From contig NZ_CP045651.1 of NCBI RefSeq assembly GCF_009557455.1, forward strand, positions 2,728,001-2,792,000: a stretch of DNA of 64,000 nt, read 5' to 3'. Below the pieces are notes generated by a model. The model was not told the DNA's origin. It ran no database searches and saw only the letters and a list, made by a program, of their open reading frames with translations. Positions 9,206 through 16,129 of the stretch are shown in pieces. The stretch's first letter is position 1. The number at the start of each line of letters is the position of its first letter. Source of the stretch: Alistipes sp. dk3624. Its GTDB lineage: Bacteria > Bacteroidota > Bacteroidia > Bacteroidales > Rikenellaceae. Made by a program: the position numbers and the translations under genes.

Positions 9206-9646
9206 ATGCAAAACGGCGATGAATTTTTCATGCGGCAGGCTCTGGACGAAGCCCGCAAAGCTTTTAATAAAGGAGAAGTGCCCATCGGGGCGGTGGTCGT
9301 GTACGGCGACCGGATCGTGGGACGCGGCCACAACCTGACCGAAACGCTGGCCGATCCGACGGCGCACGCCGAGATGCAGGCGCTGACGGCGGCGACCGGA
9401 GCGATCGGCGGGAAATACCTGAACGAATGCCGTTTGTATGTGACCGTCGAACCGTGCGTCATGTGTGCCGGGGCTTGTTTCTGGTGTCAGGTGGGGCAGG
9501 TGATTTATGGCGCGCCCGATCCGAAACGGGGGGCGTCGCTGCATACGCCTTCGCTGTTCCATCCGAAAACGCAGGTTCGCACCGGCATTCTCGAACAAGA
9601 GTGCCGCGAATGGATGGAGCGGTTTTTCCGAAAGCTACGGTTTTAA
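9206..9646 (+). CDS. tadA: tRNA-specific adenosine deaminase (tRNA-Arg A34 to inosine)
   Basis: 146 residues from the ATG at 9206; the frame is open to a TTG at 9122 but that extension matches nothing expected of the family. Cytidine-deaminase-fold motifs are intact: H54-A-E56 (proton donor Glu) and P-C84-V-M-C87 for zinc, with VPIGAVVV near the N-terminus. It deaminates adenosine 34 to inosine in tRNA-Arg(ACG). A TATTTTTG -7 match lies at 9110-9117. The C-terminal ~28 codons are repeated at 10038-10122, and the last nine codons differ between copies, which suggests the present 3' end was brought in by the inserted segment. Confidence 0.95.
   Translation: MQNGDEFFMRQALDEARKAFNKGEVPIGAVVVYGDRIVGRGHNLTETLADPTAHAEMQALTAATGAIGGKYLNECRLYVTVEPCVMCAGACFWCQVGQVIYGAPDPKRGASLHTPSLFHPKTQVRTGILEQECREWMERFFRKLRF
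9562..9618 (+). repeat. Left copy of tadA 3'-end direct repeat
   Basis: 57 bp identical, apart from one base (9598), to 10038-10094, offset 476 bp. The homology continues with divergence past both stop codons (TTCTCTCT shared just downstream). Together the two copies bracket an AT-rich segment. Confidence 0.95.
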
Positions 9647-10037
9647 TTTTCTCTCTGCAACAGGACCCTCTCCACCGTTTACAGTATATCAGTCAATAAA
9701 GAAGTATGCTGAATTATGAATACGAAAAAAATTCTACTTGAGGTCGGATTTTGGTTATTTTGCGGATTGTATTTGTATTTATACATAAAAGATCCGCTGC
9801 AAAGGCTTGGGTGGGAGGATGATTCCACGGCTTCTTCGGAGTGGCTTATCATAATAATCGCTGTTGCCTATATCCTTGTTTATAAGCGGGATATTGATCC
9901 TGAGAAAAAGAAAATATACAAAAGGTCGATTGTTCTTTGTTACCCGCTCTTGTTGTGTTTACTGTATTTTTTTAACTAAAACATCAGTTTGTAACTTCTA
10001 TGTACACAATGATTTAAAGTAGTAGGTTGGTCTCGAC
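9647..10037. other. AT-rich insert between duplicated tadA ends
   Basis: About 390 bp, clearly more AT-rich than the flanking genes, lying between the tadA stop and the second tadA 3' end. It holds one small membrane-protein gene (9716-9979) and about 58 bp of untranslated sequence before the right repeat. No recombinase, transposase or terminal inverted repeats were found. Confidence 0.7.
9716..9979 (+). CDS. Small three-helix membrane protein, function unknown
   Basis: 87 residues with three predicted membrane segments: residues ~5-24 (LLEVGFWLFCGLYLYLYI), ~43-57 (WLIIIIAVAYILVY) and ~71-87. A short basic loop (KRDIDPEKKKIYKR) joins the last two. I do not recognise the family. Its base composition and codon use (AT-rich, AAA/ATA/TAT) differ sharply from tadA and from the BlaI gene downstream, and it lies wholly inside the segment bracketed by the tadA duplication, so it is probably the cargo of a transferred cassette. 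The ribosome binding site is weak. Confidence 0.6.
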   Translation: MNTKKILLEVGFWLFCGLYLYLYIKDPLQRLGWEDDSTASSEWLIIIIAVAYILVYKRDIDPEKKKIYKRSIVLCYPLLLCLLYFFN

Positions 10038-10122
10038 TCCGAAAACGCAGGTTCGCACCGGCATTCTCGAACAGGAGTGCCGCGAATGGATGGAAACCTT
10101 CTTTCGCAAGTTGCGTTTCTAG
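10038..10122 (+). pseudogene. Orphan 3' end of tadA
   Basis: In frame this encodes PKTQVRTGILEQECREWMET followed by FFRKLRF and a TAG, i.e. the last 28 residues of TadA with one change (Thr for Arg). It has no start. The stop is exactly 476 bp after the functional tadA stop. Its last nine codons use different bases from the intact gene (e.g. CGCAAGTTGCGTTTC versus CGAAAGCTACGGTTT), so the two are diverged alleles rather than a fresh duplication. Confidence 0.85.
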
Positions 10123-10227
10123 TTCTCTCTTTCCCGAATAGCAGAAAATAAAAATAGTTTGGTATTATTTGAGATTTTATCGGACTATTTATTTGTAAAT
10201 AGTTGATTGTTAGTGTGTATTTATATT

Positions 10228-10244
10228 AACTATATTTTTTAGTT
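10228..10244. promoter_or_regulatory. BlaI-type operator, upstream site
   Basis: 17-bp inverted repeat AACTA-N7-TAGTT. Its centre is 42 bp (four helical turns) upstream of the centre of the second copy at 10270-10286, so dimers would sit on the same face of the DNA. Confidence 0.7.
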
Positions 10245-10263
10245 AAATAATTATGTAAAATAG

Positions 10264-10293
10264 TTTGTGAACTATTTTTTTTAGTTATATTTG
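10264..10293 (+). promoter_or_regulatory. Promoter with embedded BlaI-type operator
   Basis: The -33 element TTTG (10264-10267) and the -7 element TATATTTG (10286-10293) are separated by 18 bp, and the palindrome AACTA-N7-TAGTT (10270-10286) fills that spacer. A repressor bound here would block RNA polymerase. It drives the BlaI/M56 pair that starts at 10340. Confidence 0.75.
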
Positions 10294-10339
10294 TGTCGTA
10301 GCTCTCCGTTTGAAAAATCAATCATTAAAAACAGGAACC

Positions 10340-10714
10340 ATGAAACATTTGACAAACCGCGAAGAAGAGATTATGGAGCAGTTCTGGGACCGAGGACCGC
10401 TGTTCATCAATGATATCCTGAAAGCGCTCGGCGATTTGAAACTGCACTATAATACGGTGTCTACGGTCGTGCGCGGCTTGGAGGACAAAGGATTTGTCGA
10501 TCACGAGCAGTTCGGAAACACGTACCGTTACTTTCCGGTCATCTCGCGCGAAGATTTCAGCCGGATGTCATTGCAGAACATCGTAGGCAAGTATTTTAAC
10601 CATTCCTATGCATCGGTGCTTTCGATGTTCGTCGAGGAGGAGAAAATCTCTGCGGAGGAGATCCGGGAGTTGATCGCACAGGTGGAGGCTCACTCCCAAA
10701 AAGAAAAGAAATGA
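10340..10714 (+). CDS. BlaI/MecI/CopY-family repressor
   Basis: 124 residues from the ATG at 10340 (preceded by AGGAACC); the ORF is open to a TTG at 10310, which lies too close to the predicted transcription start. The N-terminal winged helix is clear (LTNREEEIMEQFW, HYNTVSTVVRGLEDKGFVDHE), followed by a dimerisation region. BlaI relatives bind palindromes over their own promoter and are removed by proteolysis when the partner M56 receptor is activated. The stop overlaps the start of the M56 gene (ATGA), indicating coupled translation. Confidence 0.93.
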   Translation: MKHLTNREEEIMEQFWDRGPLFINDILKALGDLKLHYNTVSTVVRGLEDKGFVDHEQFGNTYRYFPVISREDFSRMSLQNIVGKYFNHSYASVLSMFVEEEKISAEEIRELIAQVEAHSQKEKK

Positions 10715-12243
10715 AAGCGTTATTGATCTATTTGCTCGTTACGAGCGTTTGCACCGGCGTTTTTTATGGTTGTTTCCGGTTGCTGATGCGGAAAGAGACG
10801 TGTTTCGCTTTTAACCGGGCGACGTTGCTGCTGATCGTGATCCTGCCGCTGGCGATTCCCTTCCTTCCGTCGCCGGGCGGGTGGAGCTGGACCGGCGCGA
10901 CGATTCCGGAAACGACGTTCGCGACTCGTTTGAACGGGTATTCTACGGCGTCTCCGCTGCCGGTCGCTAATTCGGGAATATCCCGTACCGGCGTTCCGGA
11001 AGATCGGGGAGCGAAAGAGCGTCCGGTGGTTCGGGATAGGGAGACGGTCGCCCGGGCGGCCGAAATTGTCGATGTCCCGGTCGTTTTGGTCACTCCGGTC
11101 GGGATCGTATTCTGGATCTACCTTTTCGGGGCCGGGGTGTCGTTTTTCATATTCGTTGTGGGGATGTTCCGTCTGTTCGGATGGCTCAGGCAAGCGCGTC
11201 CCAGGAGAGAGAACGGGGCCGAGGTGATCGTCTTGCCGGGGATGGTGTCGGCGGCTTCTTTCGGAAAATACGTGGTCATTTCCGACGAAGATTACGCGAA
11301 CAACCGGGAGGAGATCCTGACCCACGAGCAGGGACACCGGCAGTTGGGACACGTGTTCGATCTGACGTTGCTTACCGTGGCGCAAATCGTCTTCTGGTTC
11401 AATCCGGTGATCTATCTGATCAAGCGGGATCTGCGTGAGATACATGAATACCAGGCCGACGATTATGCGTTGAAGCGTGGCGTTGACGCCCGTAAATACC
11501 AGATGCTGATTATCCGTAAAAGCGTCGGCCTGCAACATTTTGCACTCGCAACCAATTTCAATAACACCTATTGTCAAACCAAAAAACGAATTGCTATGAT
11601 GAACACGATGAGAAAAAACGGAAGGATTTATTGGAAGTCGCTGGTTTACCTTCCAGTAGCGGCTTTGGCGCTGATGTCTTTCGGAATGGCCGGAAACAGC
11701 GATGCCGCCGGATCGCTGACCGTGCCGGAAGGGTGGATCAAAGCGGGCACCGCACCTGAAAATTATGAAATGGGAGTCGATCCGTCTGCGAAAAAAGATG
11801 GGAAGAACGTAGCTGTGATTCAGTCGGTCGAGGCTTTTCAGTCAGGCGTTGGAAAGTTCGGTACATTGATGCAGATGTGTCTTCCCGGCCAATATGCCGG
11901 TAAACGCGTTAAAATGACTGCGGATATCAAATCGGAAAATGTTACCGGTTGGGCTGGCATGTGGTTCCGGGTCGATGCGAAAAATTCCAGAAACAGTCTC
12001 GCTTTTGACAATATGCAGGATCGTCCGATAAAAGGAACTACGGATTGGAAGCAATGTCAGATCGTACTCGATGTCCCTGCCGATGCGGGAAAGCTGGCCT
12101 ACGGCGTATTGTTGGACGGAGAGGGAAAAGTCTGGTTCGGTAACGTGTCGTTCGAAATCGTCGGCGATTCGGTTCCGTTGACAGGCATGGATATGAATCC
12201 AAATATTCCCGAATCTCCTGAAAATCTGGATTTCAGTAAATAG
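10711..12243 (+). CDS. M56 (BlaR1-like) sensor peptidase with unusual C-terminal domain
   Basis: 510 residues. The N-terminal ~300 residues form the membrane-embedded M56 metallopeptidase: hydrophobic segments near 1-25, 35-50, 130-155 and 225-240, and the zinc motif HEQGH at H205/E206/H209, followed by EIHEYQADDYA, the distal ligand region. A further membrane segment (~310-330) leads to a ~165-residue periplasmic domain that is not a penicillin-binding or TonB-plug domain; it has WAGMWFRVD and AFDNMQDRPIKGTTDW motifs and looks like a beta-sandwich of the type also found in some regulator-linked proteins. In BlaR1-type systems ligand binding outside triggers the peptidase and the partner repressor is inactivated. 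The ligand is unknown here. Confidence 0.85.
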   Translation: MKALLIYLLVTSVCTGVFYGCFRLLMRKETCFAFNRATLLLIVILPLAIPFLPSPGGWSWTGATIPETTFATRLNGYSTASPLPVANSGISRTGVPEDRGAKERPVVRDRETVARAAEIVDVPVVLVTPVGIVFWIYLFGAGVSFFIFVVGMFRLFGWLRQARPRRENGAEVIVLPGMVSAASFGKYVVISDEDYANNREEILTHEQGHRQLGHVFDLTLLTVAQIVFWFNPVIYLIKRDLREIHEYQADDYALKRGVDARKYQMLIIRKSVGLQHFALATNFNNTYCQTKKRIAMMNTMRKNGRIYWKSLVYLPVAALALMSFGMAGNSDAAGSLTVPEGWIKAGTAPENYEMGVDPSAKKDGKNVAVIQSVEAFQSGVGKFGTLMQMCLPGQYAGKRVKMTADIKSENVTGWAGMWFRVDAKNSRNSLAFDNMQDRPIKGTTDWKQCQIVLDVPADAGKLAYGVLLDGEGKVWFGNVSFEIVGDSVPLTGMDMNPNIPESPENLDFSK

Positions 12244-12260
12244 AATCCCGTGTCTCGAAA

Positions 12261-12296
12261 CGGATCGGGCGGAGTCGGTTGCCTCCGCCCGATCCG
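12261..12296. terminator. Bidirectional hairpin between convergent M56 and VanX-like genes
   Basis: Perfect 14-bp GC-rich stem (12261-12274 with 12283-12296), 8-nt loop, in the 59-bp gap between the two convergent stops. Confidence 0.8.
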
Positions 12297-12302
12297 GCGT
12301 GT

Positions 12303-13064
12303 TCAGTCGATAGGCGTTAATATTTTACGGGCTTCGGCGGTCGGCATGATGTTGAAGTGCCACCACTCCTCGGAGATGGTCGTGAAGCCCGCTTCGGTCA
12401 TTACCCGGCGCAGCAGCAGTCGGTTTTCCAGTTCCCGCCGGGTGATACGCGCCGAGTCGAGCAACTGCCGCTCGTCGGTAATGCGCGCTTCGTCGCCGAA
12501 AAAGTCGTAACACGATCCCATCGGCAGCGGTTGTCCGGTGCAGTCCATTAGCGTCAGGTCGACCGCTGCTCCGAAGTTGTGCATACCGGGGCCGTTGTTC
12601 GGGTTGGCTACGAAATCTTTCATCGCGGTTCCTTTGACCATATCCCACATTTCCCGCTGTACCGAAAGGGGGCGTGCGGCGTCGTAGACCAGCAGGTTCA
12701 GGTCGGGACGGATCGCTTTGAGCCGGTTTTTCGCATCGATCAGCATACCGGCCGTTTCGGGCAGCATGAAGGCTTTCGTCAATCCGTGATAGAGCCGTTT
12801 GCCCATGAAGTTGTAGGGTGTCGCATAGACCAGGCGCACGGCGATCGACGAATCCTGTTCGGCGATGTCGACCAGTCCCTGGTCGCGCATTTTCTTCTCG
12901 ACGGGCGTATCGTTCGACTCGTGGTTGCTGAACAGCGATTTTACGGTGTCGGCCGGGATGATCTGTATCTGTTCCACCGTGTTTCGGCGGAGGTTGCAGC
13001 AGGCGCAACCCATCAATAGGCTGATCAGAAGTCCGGTTTTCAGTGCGGTAAATTTGTATTTCAT
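12303..13064 (-). CDS. VanX-like D-alanyl-D-alanine dipeptidase lipoprotein (M15)
   Basis: 253 residues from the ATG at 13064 (the frame is open to 13127, but only this start gives the lipoprotein signal MKYKFTALKTGLLISLLMGC). M15D zinc ligands are present: H162 and D169 in GMHNFGAAVDL and H236 in EWWHFN with the catalytic E233. The enzyme splits D-Ala-D-Ala; as a periplasmic lipoprotein it most likely recycles peptidoglycan fragments rather than conferring vancomycin resistance as cytoplasmic VanX does, especially since no vanH/vanA genes are near. It lies between two BlaI/M56 sensor pairs, and downstream of the second on the same strand, so control by wall stress is plausible but inferred. 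Confidence 0.9.
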   Translation of the reverse strand: MKYKFTALKTGLLISLLMGCACCNLRRNTVEQIQIIPADTVKSLFSNHESNDTPVEKKMRDQGLVDIAEQDSSIAVRLVYATPYNFMGKRLYHGLTKAFMLPETAGMLIDAKNRLKAIRPDLNLLVYDAARPLSVQREMWDMVKGTAMKDFVANPNNGPGMHNFGAAVDLTLMDCTGQPLPMGSCYDFFGDEARITDERQLLDSARITRRELENRLLLRRVMTEAGFTTISEEWWHFNIMPTAEARKILTPID

Positions 13065-13117
13065 GGTCTTTTCGCTTTGTGTCGTGTCGTATATGCCGGT
13101 ACGATGCCGTATCGGAA

Positions 13118-13162
13118 CGCGGGACAAAGATAACCGGAAATTCCGGTTATCTTTGTCCCGCG
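13118..13162. repeat. 45-bp near-perfect palindrome
   Basis: 22-bp arms (13118-13139 and 13141-13162) around a single central base, between the M56 stop and the VanX-like gene. Each arm contains TATCTTTG, a match to the -7 promoter element, so one copy points each way (13125-13132 minus, 13148-13155 plus). It may be a terminator for the M56 gene, the promoter/operator of the dipeptidase gene, or both. Confidence 0.8.
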
Positions 13163-13202
13163 GTTTGTCTTGGGGTTCGATTCTTTTTAAATGTTCGGGT
13201 AT

Positions 13203-14900
13203 TTATTTTTCCGGTTTTTCGTTTTCTTCCGGATTTCGAGCAGGCTTATCGGATCGATCAGACGTTATGACGGCGGGTATCTCTACGATTTTGACGCGGG
13301 AGTTTTTCGACAGGGATTTGGTCTTGATTAGAATCACTCCGTTTTTGCCTCTGTCGCCGTAGACGCCCACAAGCGTCGGGTCTTTGAGCACCGATACCGT
13401 TTCGACGTCGTTTGGATTCAGTCCCTTGATATTGTCTACTTCTTTCTCGTCGATGAGAATGATGGGGCGGGGTTTCCCGAATATTGAAGTATCGGAAGAG
13501 GCTCTGTTTGTTGAGTCTGAGAATCTTGCCATTCGGTTGGCCAGCGCATGGGACAGATTGGCCGATTGCCTGTTGAGCGCAGCCATACGGGATGCTATGG
13601 AACGGGTTTGTTCGGACGAGAGGTTGTTTGTCAATGCATGGGCCAACTGGGCCGATTGTCTATTGAGCTCAGCCGTACGGGAGGCCAAAGCATTGGCTTG
13701 TTTGATCAGATCGGTCGATTGCCTGTCGAACGCAGTCGTACGGGATGCCGTATCGGTCGTATGCTCCCGGGCGTTTTGCGATGTCTCGGTAGGCTGTTCC
13801 GGTTGTTTCGAAACGGTCGGGCGCGCTGCGTTTTTTTCGTTCTGTTCATCGGCTGTCGAAGGCGGCGGCGCGGGGGAGGTAGGTGCGATCGCATTTCCGC
13901 CATTCGTCCCGGTTGCGGAGGAAGAGGACATTTGTTGCACGGCGGATAACCTCTGGGGGCTTTCCCCGTTGTTCGGAGAGTACGGTTGTTCGGTGTCGGC
14001 GGTCTCCGTAAGTACGGATTGCCGTACCGGGCGTTCGGTAAAGGAAAAGCAAACCGTCAGGAGCGCGGTTAGCGGTAATGCCAGCAAAATTCTGAATTTC
14101 GACCGGCGTTTTTGTTTGTTTCGAGCGATCATGATAAGGCGTTTTTTGATGAGTGAATAACAGAACCCGCTGACAAACTCCGGACGGATGACGGTAAGTC
14201 CTCCGAGGATCAGCGCGATGTATTGTTCCGAATCGAAACCGTTGTTCAGTACCGCATCGTCGGCCTGGAACTCGTGCACCTCTCTGAGCGAACGTTCCCA
14301 CAGCCACACGAACGGATTCCACCAGAATAGAATCCGCAGTACGGACGACAGCAGAATGTCCCAACTGTGGCGCAGTCTCGCATGGTGCGTCTCGTGCGCG
14401 ACGATCTGCGCGATGTCCTGCGGCTTCGTCCCCAGTTCGTTGATATAGATGCGATTGAAGAAGGTGAAGGCGGAACCCTGCATGTTGAGGCCGTAAATAC
14501 GGATTTTGCCCGGTTGTAGCAGCGTGGCGCGACGGGTGATTCTCCACAGCCGGAATCCGCCTGCCGATAACGCCAGCAGCATGATCAGATTGCCTGCGTA
14601 GCAAAACAGTCGGAGTCCCTGCGGAATACCGCCCGGTCGGGTGCCGGGGAGCGTTTCGGGTTGTATTCCGGTGAAGATCTCGGCCGGAATGCGGAAACCG
14701 TACGGTTCTCCTCCGGTTGCCTCCGGCGTCCATACCGGAACGGAAAGCGCCGGAATGACAAAAGCCGCCGCTACTGTCAGCAGCAGGTAGGCCCGGTTGC
14801 GTGCGAACGCCTTGTCGCGTGCGAACAACAGCCGGTAGGCGATCCAGAATGCTGCGAGGCAAATCTGTGTTTTGACGAGGTAGGGTAGTTCAGTTTCCAT
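13203..14900 (-). CDS. M56 (BlaR1-like) peptidase with TonB-plug-like C-terminus
   Basis: 565 residues. Membrane segments near residues 8-25, 37-55, 98-118 and ~275-290 and the zinc motif HETHH (H169/E170/H173) with EVHEFQADDAV define the M56 module. A long Ser/Thr/Gln/Asn-rich region (~300-480) follows and includes an imperfect repeat of about 20 residues (TAELNRQSAQLAHAL, MAALNRQSANLSHAL, TTAFDRQSTDLIKQ). The last ~80 residues end in VYGDRGKNGVILIKTK, resembling the plug of SusC-type TonB-dependent receptors, a tail known from Bacteroidota M56 proteins. It is encoded 51 bp downstream of a BlaI-type repressor and forms a sensor-repressor pair with it. Signal unknown. Confidence 0.85.
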   Translation of the reverse strand: METELPYLVKTQICLAAFWIAYRLLFARDKAFARNRAYLLLTVAAAFVIPALSVPVWTPEATGGEPYGFRIPAEIFTGIQPETLPGTRPGGIPQGLRLFCYAGNLIMLLALSAGGFRLWRITRRATLLQPGKIRIYGLNMQGSAFTFFNRIYINELGTKPQDIAQIVAHETHHARLRHSWDILLSSVLRILFWWNPFVWLWERSLREVHEFQADDAVLNNGFDSEQYIALILGGLTVIRPEFVSGFCYSLIKKRLIMIARNKQKRRSKFRILLALPLTALLTVCFSFTERPVRQSVLTETADTEQPYSPNNGESPQRLSAVQQMSSSSATGTNGGNAIAPTSPAPPPSTADEQNEKNAARPTVSKQPEQPTETSQNAREHTTDTASRTTAFDRQSTDLIKQANALASRTAELNRQSAQLAHALTNNLSSEQTRSIASRMAALNRQSANLSHALANRMARFSDSTNRASSDTSIFGKPRPIILIDEKEVDNIKGLNPNDVETVSVLKDPTLVGVYGDRGKNGVILIKTKSLSKNSRVKIVEIPAVITSDRSDKPARNPEENEKPEK

Positions 14901-14951
14901 AGTTTTACGGTTGAGGTACCGTCGGATCGGGGTGCGCCGTGCGGTTCCGGG

Positions 14952-15362
14952 TTACTCGGTTCGTTTTTTTGTTCGGGCGATGGCTTCCTGCGCGATTTGC
15001 AGGATTTTTTCGGACTCGTCGGCCGGCAAGTGTTCCTTCTCGCAGAAAAACGAGACCATTCGGGCGAATGAGTTGCCGAAGAAATTGCGGACGACTCCCT
15101 GCATCAGGTTTTGCGTGTAGGCTTCGCGCCCGAACAGCGGGTAGTAGCGGTGGCTTTTTCCGAGGACTTCGTGCCCGACGGCGCCTTTCTTTTCGAGGAT
15201 GCGCACGATCGTCGAAACCGTATTATAAGCAGGTTTCGGTTCGGGCATCCGTTCGAGGATATCGTTTACGAAAGCGTTTTTTTCGTCCCACAGGATTTGC
15301 ATTATTTCGAGTTCCGCCCGGGTCAGTTCCCGCATGTTTTCCCGCTCCGTCTCTTTTTTCAT
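14952..15362 (-). CDS. BlaI/MecI/CopY-family repressor (second copy)
   Basis: About 136 residues from the ATG at 15362; a later ATG at 15335 (MRELTRAELEIMQILW) matches the usual family N-terminus and is an equal candidate. The ATG at 15392 lies inside the -7 element and is rejected. Winged-helix sequence: LTRAELEIMQILW, AYNTVSTIVRILEKKGAVGHE. It pairs with the downstream M56 gene as repressor and sensor. It differs from the first BlaI at many positions, so the two systems are paralogues rather than a recent duplication. Operators lie at 15395-15410 and 15424-15439. Confidence 0.92.
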   Translation of the reverse strand: MKKETERENMRELTRAELEIMQILWDEKNAFVNDILERMPEPKPAYNTVSTIVRILEKKGAVGHEVLGKSHRYYPLFGREAYTQNLMQGVVRNFFGNSFARMVSFFCEKEHLPADESEKILQIAQEAIARTKKRTE

Positions 15363-15385
15363 AATATACCGGTTTGATTTGAAAA

Positions 15386-15416
15386 CAAACATATAACTAA
15401 AATTTTAGTTGTGCAA
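15386..15416 (-). promoter_or_regulatory. Promoter with embedded BlaI-type operator (second system)
   Basis: Minus-strand -7 element TATGTTTG (15386-15393) and -33 TTG (15414-15416) with a 20-bp spacer. The perfect palindrome AACTAAAATTTTAGTT (15395-15410) fills the spacer, as in the first BlaI system. Confidence 0.75.
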
Positions 15417-15423
15417 GTTTTTT

Positions 15424-15439
15424 AACTAATTTTTTAGTT
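15424..15439. promoter_or_regulatory. Second BlaI-type operator of the divergent region
   Basis: 16-bp near-palindrome AACTA-N6-TAGTT, 29 bp centre-to-centre from the operator at 15395-15410, upstream of the BlaI promoter and between it and the phosphatase gene. Confidence 0.65.
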
Positions 15440-15614
15440 GTTGTCGGGTGTTTTTACTGTATGTTGTTTATTTACAGGTTTTTTGTGTGGTCTGTTTTCC
15501 GGGTGCGGTTTTCCGGGACTTTTTGTATTTTTGCGTCGGGTATAAAATCCGTTTCCCGGCGTGTTCGGAAAACGGGCGGATAAACCGAAAAGATCGGGAT
15601 GTAAATAATTTGTT

Positions 15615-16103
15615 ATGAACGGAAAATATAAAGTGCTTTTTGTCTGTCTCGGGAATATATGCCGTTCTCCGAGTGCCGAAGCCGTGTTTCGCGAGGCCGT
15701 TGACAAAGCCGGAATGAGCGGAAAGGTCGAGGTGGATTCGGCCGGAATAATCGGTTACCATGCGGGGGAGGGGGCCGATCCTCGAATGAAGCGACATGCG
15801 TCTCAACGGGGATATCGGCTGACTTCGATATCCCGTCCGGTGATTGCGGAAGATTTCAACCGTTTCGATTTGATCGTCGGTATGGACGATCGGAACATCC
15901 GGGACCTGCGCCGCAAGGCTCCGGCGGATGGCCGGGCCGAGATCCGGAAAATGACCGATTTCTGCACCCGTTTCGACGAAACGGAGGTTCCGGATCCCTA
16001 TTACGGCGGGGCGGCAGGGTTCGAGCGGGTGCTCGATCTGTTGGAAGACGCCTGCGACGGATTGTTCCGCTATGTGAGCCGGCAGGCGGAGACGGAACGG
16101 TAG
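15615..16103 (+). CDS. Low-molecular-weight protein-tyrosine phosphatase
   Basis: 162 residues, family length. The P-loop CLGNICRS starts at C11 (nucleophile) with R17, and the general-acid Asp is in VPDPYYGG. It removes phosphate from protein tyrosine and often controls bacterial tyrosine kinases of polysaccharide export; wecC/wecB lie 2-4 kb away, but no tyrosine kinase is in the window. A TATTTTTG -7 match at 15526-15533 gives a leader of ~75 nt. It is divergent from the second BlaI gene. Confidence 0.95.
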   Translation: MNGKYKVLFVCLGNICRSPSAEAVFREAVDKAGMSGKVEVDSAGIIGYHAGEGADPRMKRHASQRGYRLTSISRPVIAEDFNRFDLIVGMDDRNIRDLRRKAPADGRAEIRKMTDFCTRFDETEVPDPYYGGAAGFERVLDLLEDACDGLFRYVSRQAETER

Positions 16104-16129
16104 ATGCCGTCTTCGGGTTTCCCGGAATC

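Noticed and set aside
9206-10122. tadA as a pseudogene
   Set aside because: The first copy has a complete frame, intact catalytic motifs and a normal C-terminus; only the downstream fragment is broken.
12303-13064. Vancomycin-resistance operon
   Set aside because: The protein is VanX-like but is a lipoprotein with no vanA/vanH-type genes nearby; a wall-recycling role is more likely.
13530-13770. CRISPR-like array
   Set aside because: The repeated units are in-frame coding repeats with unequal spacing and imperfect identity; no cas genes.
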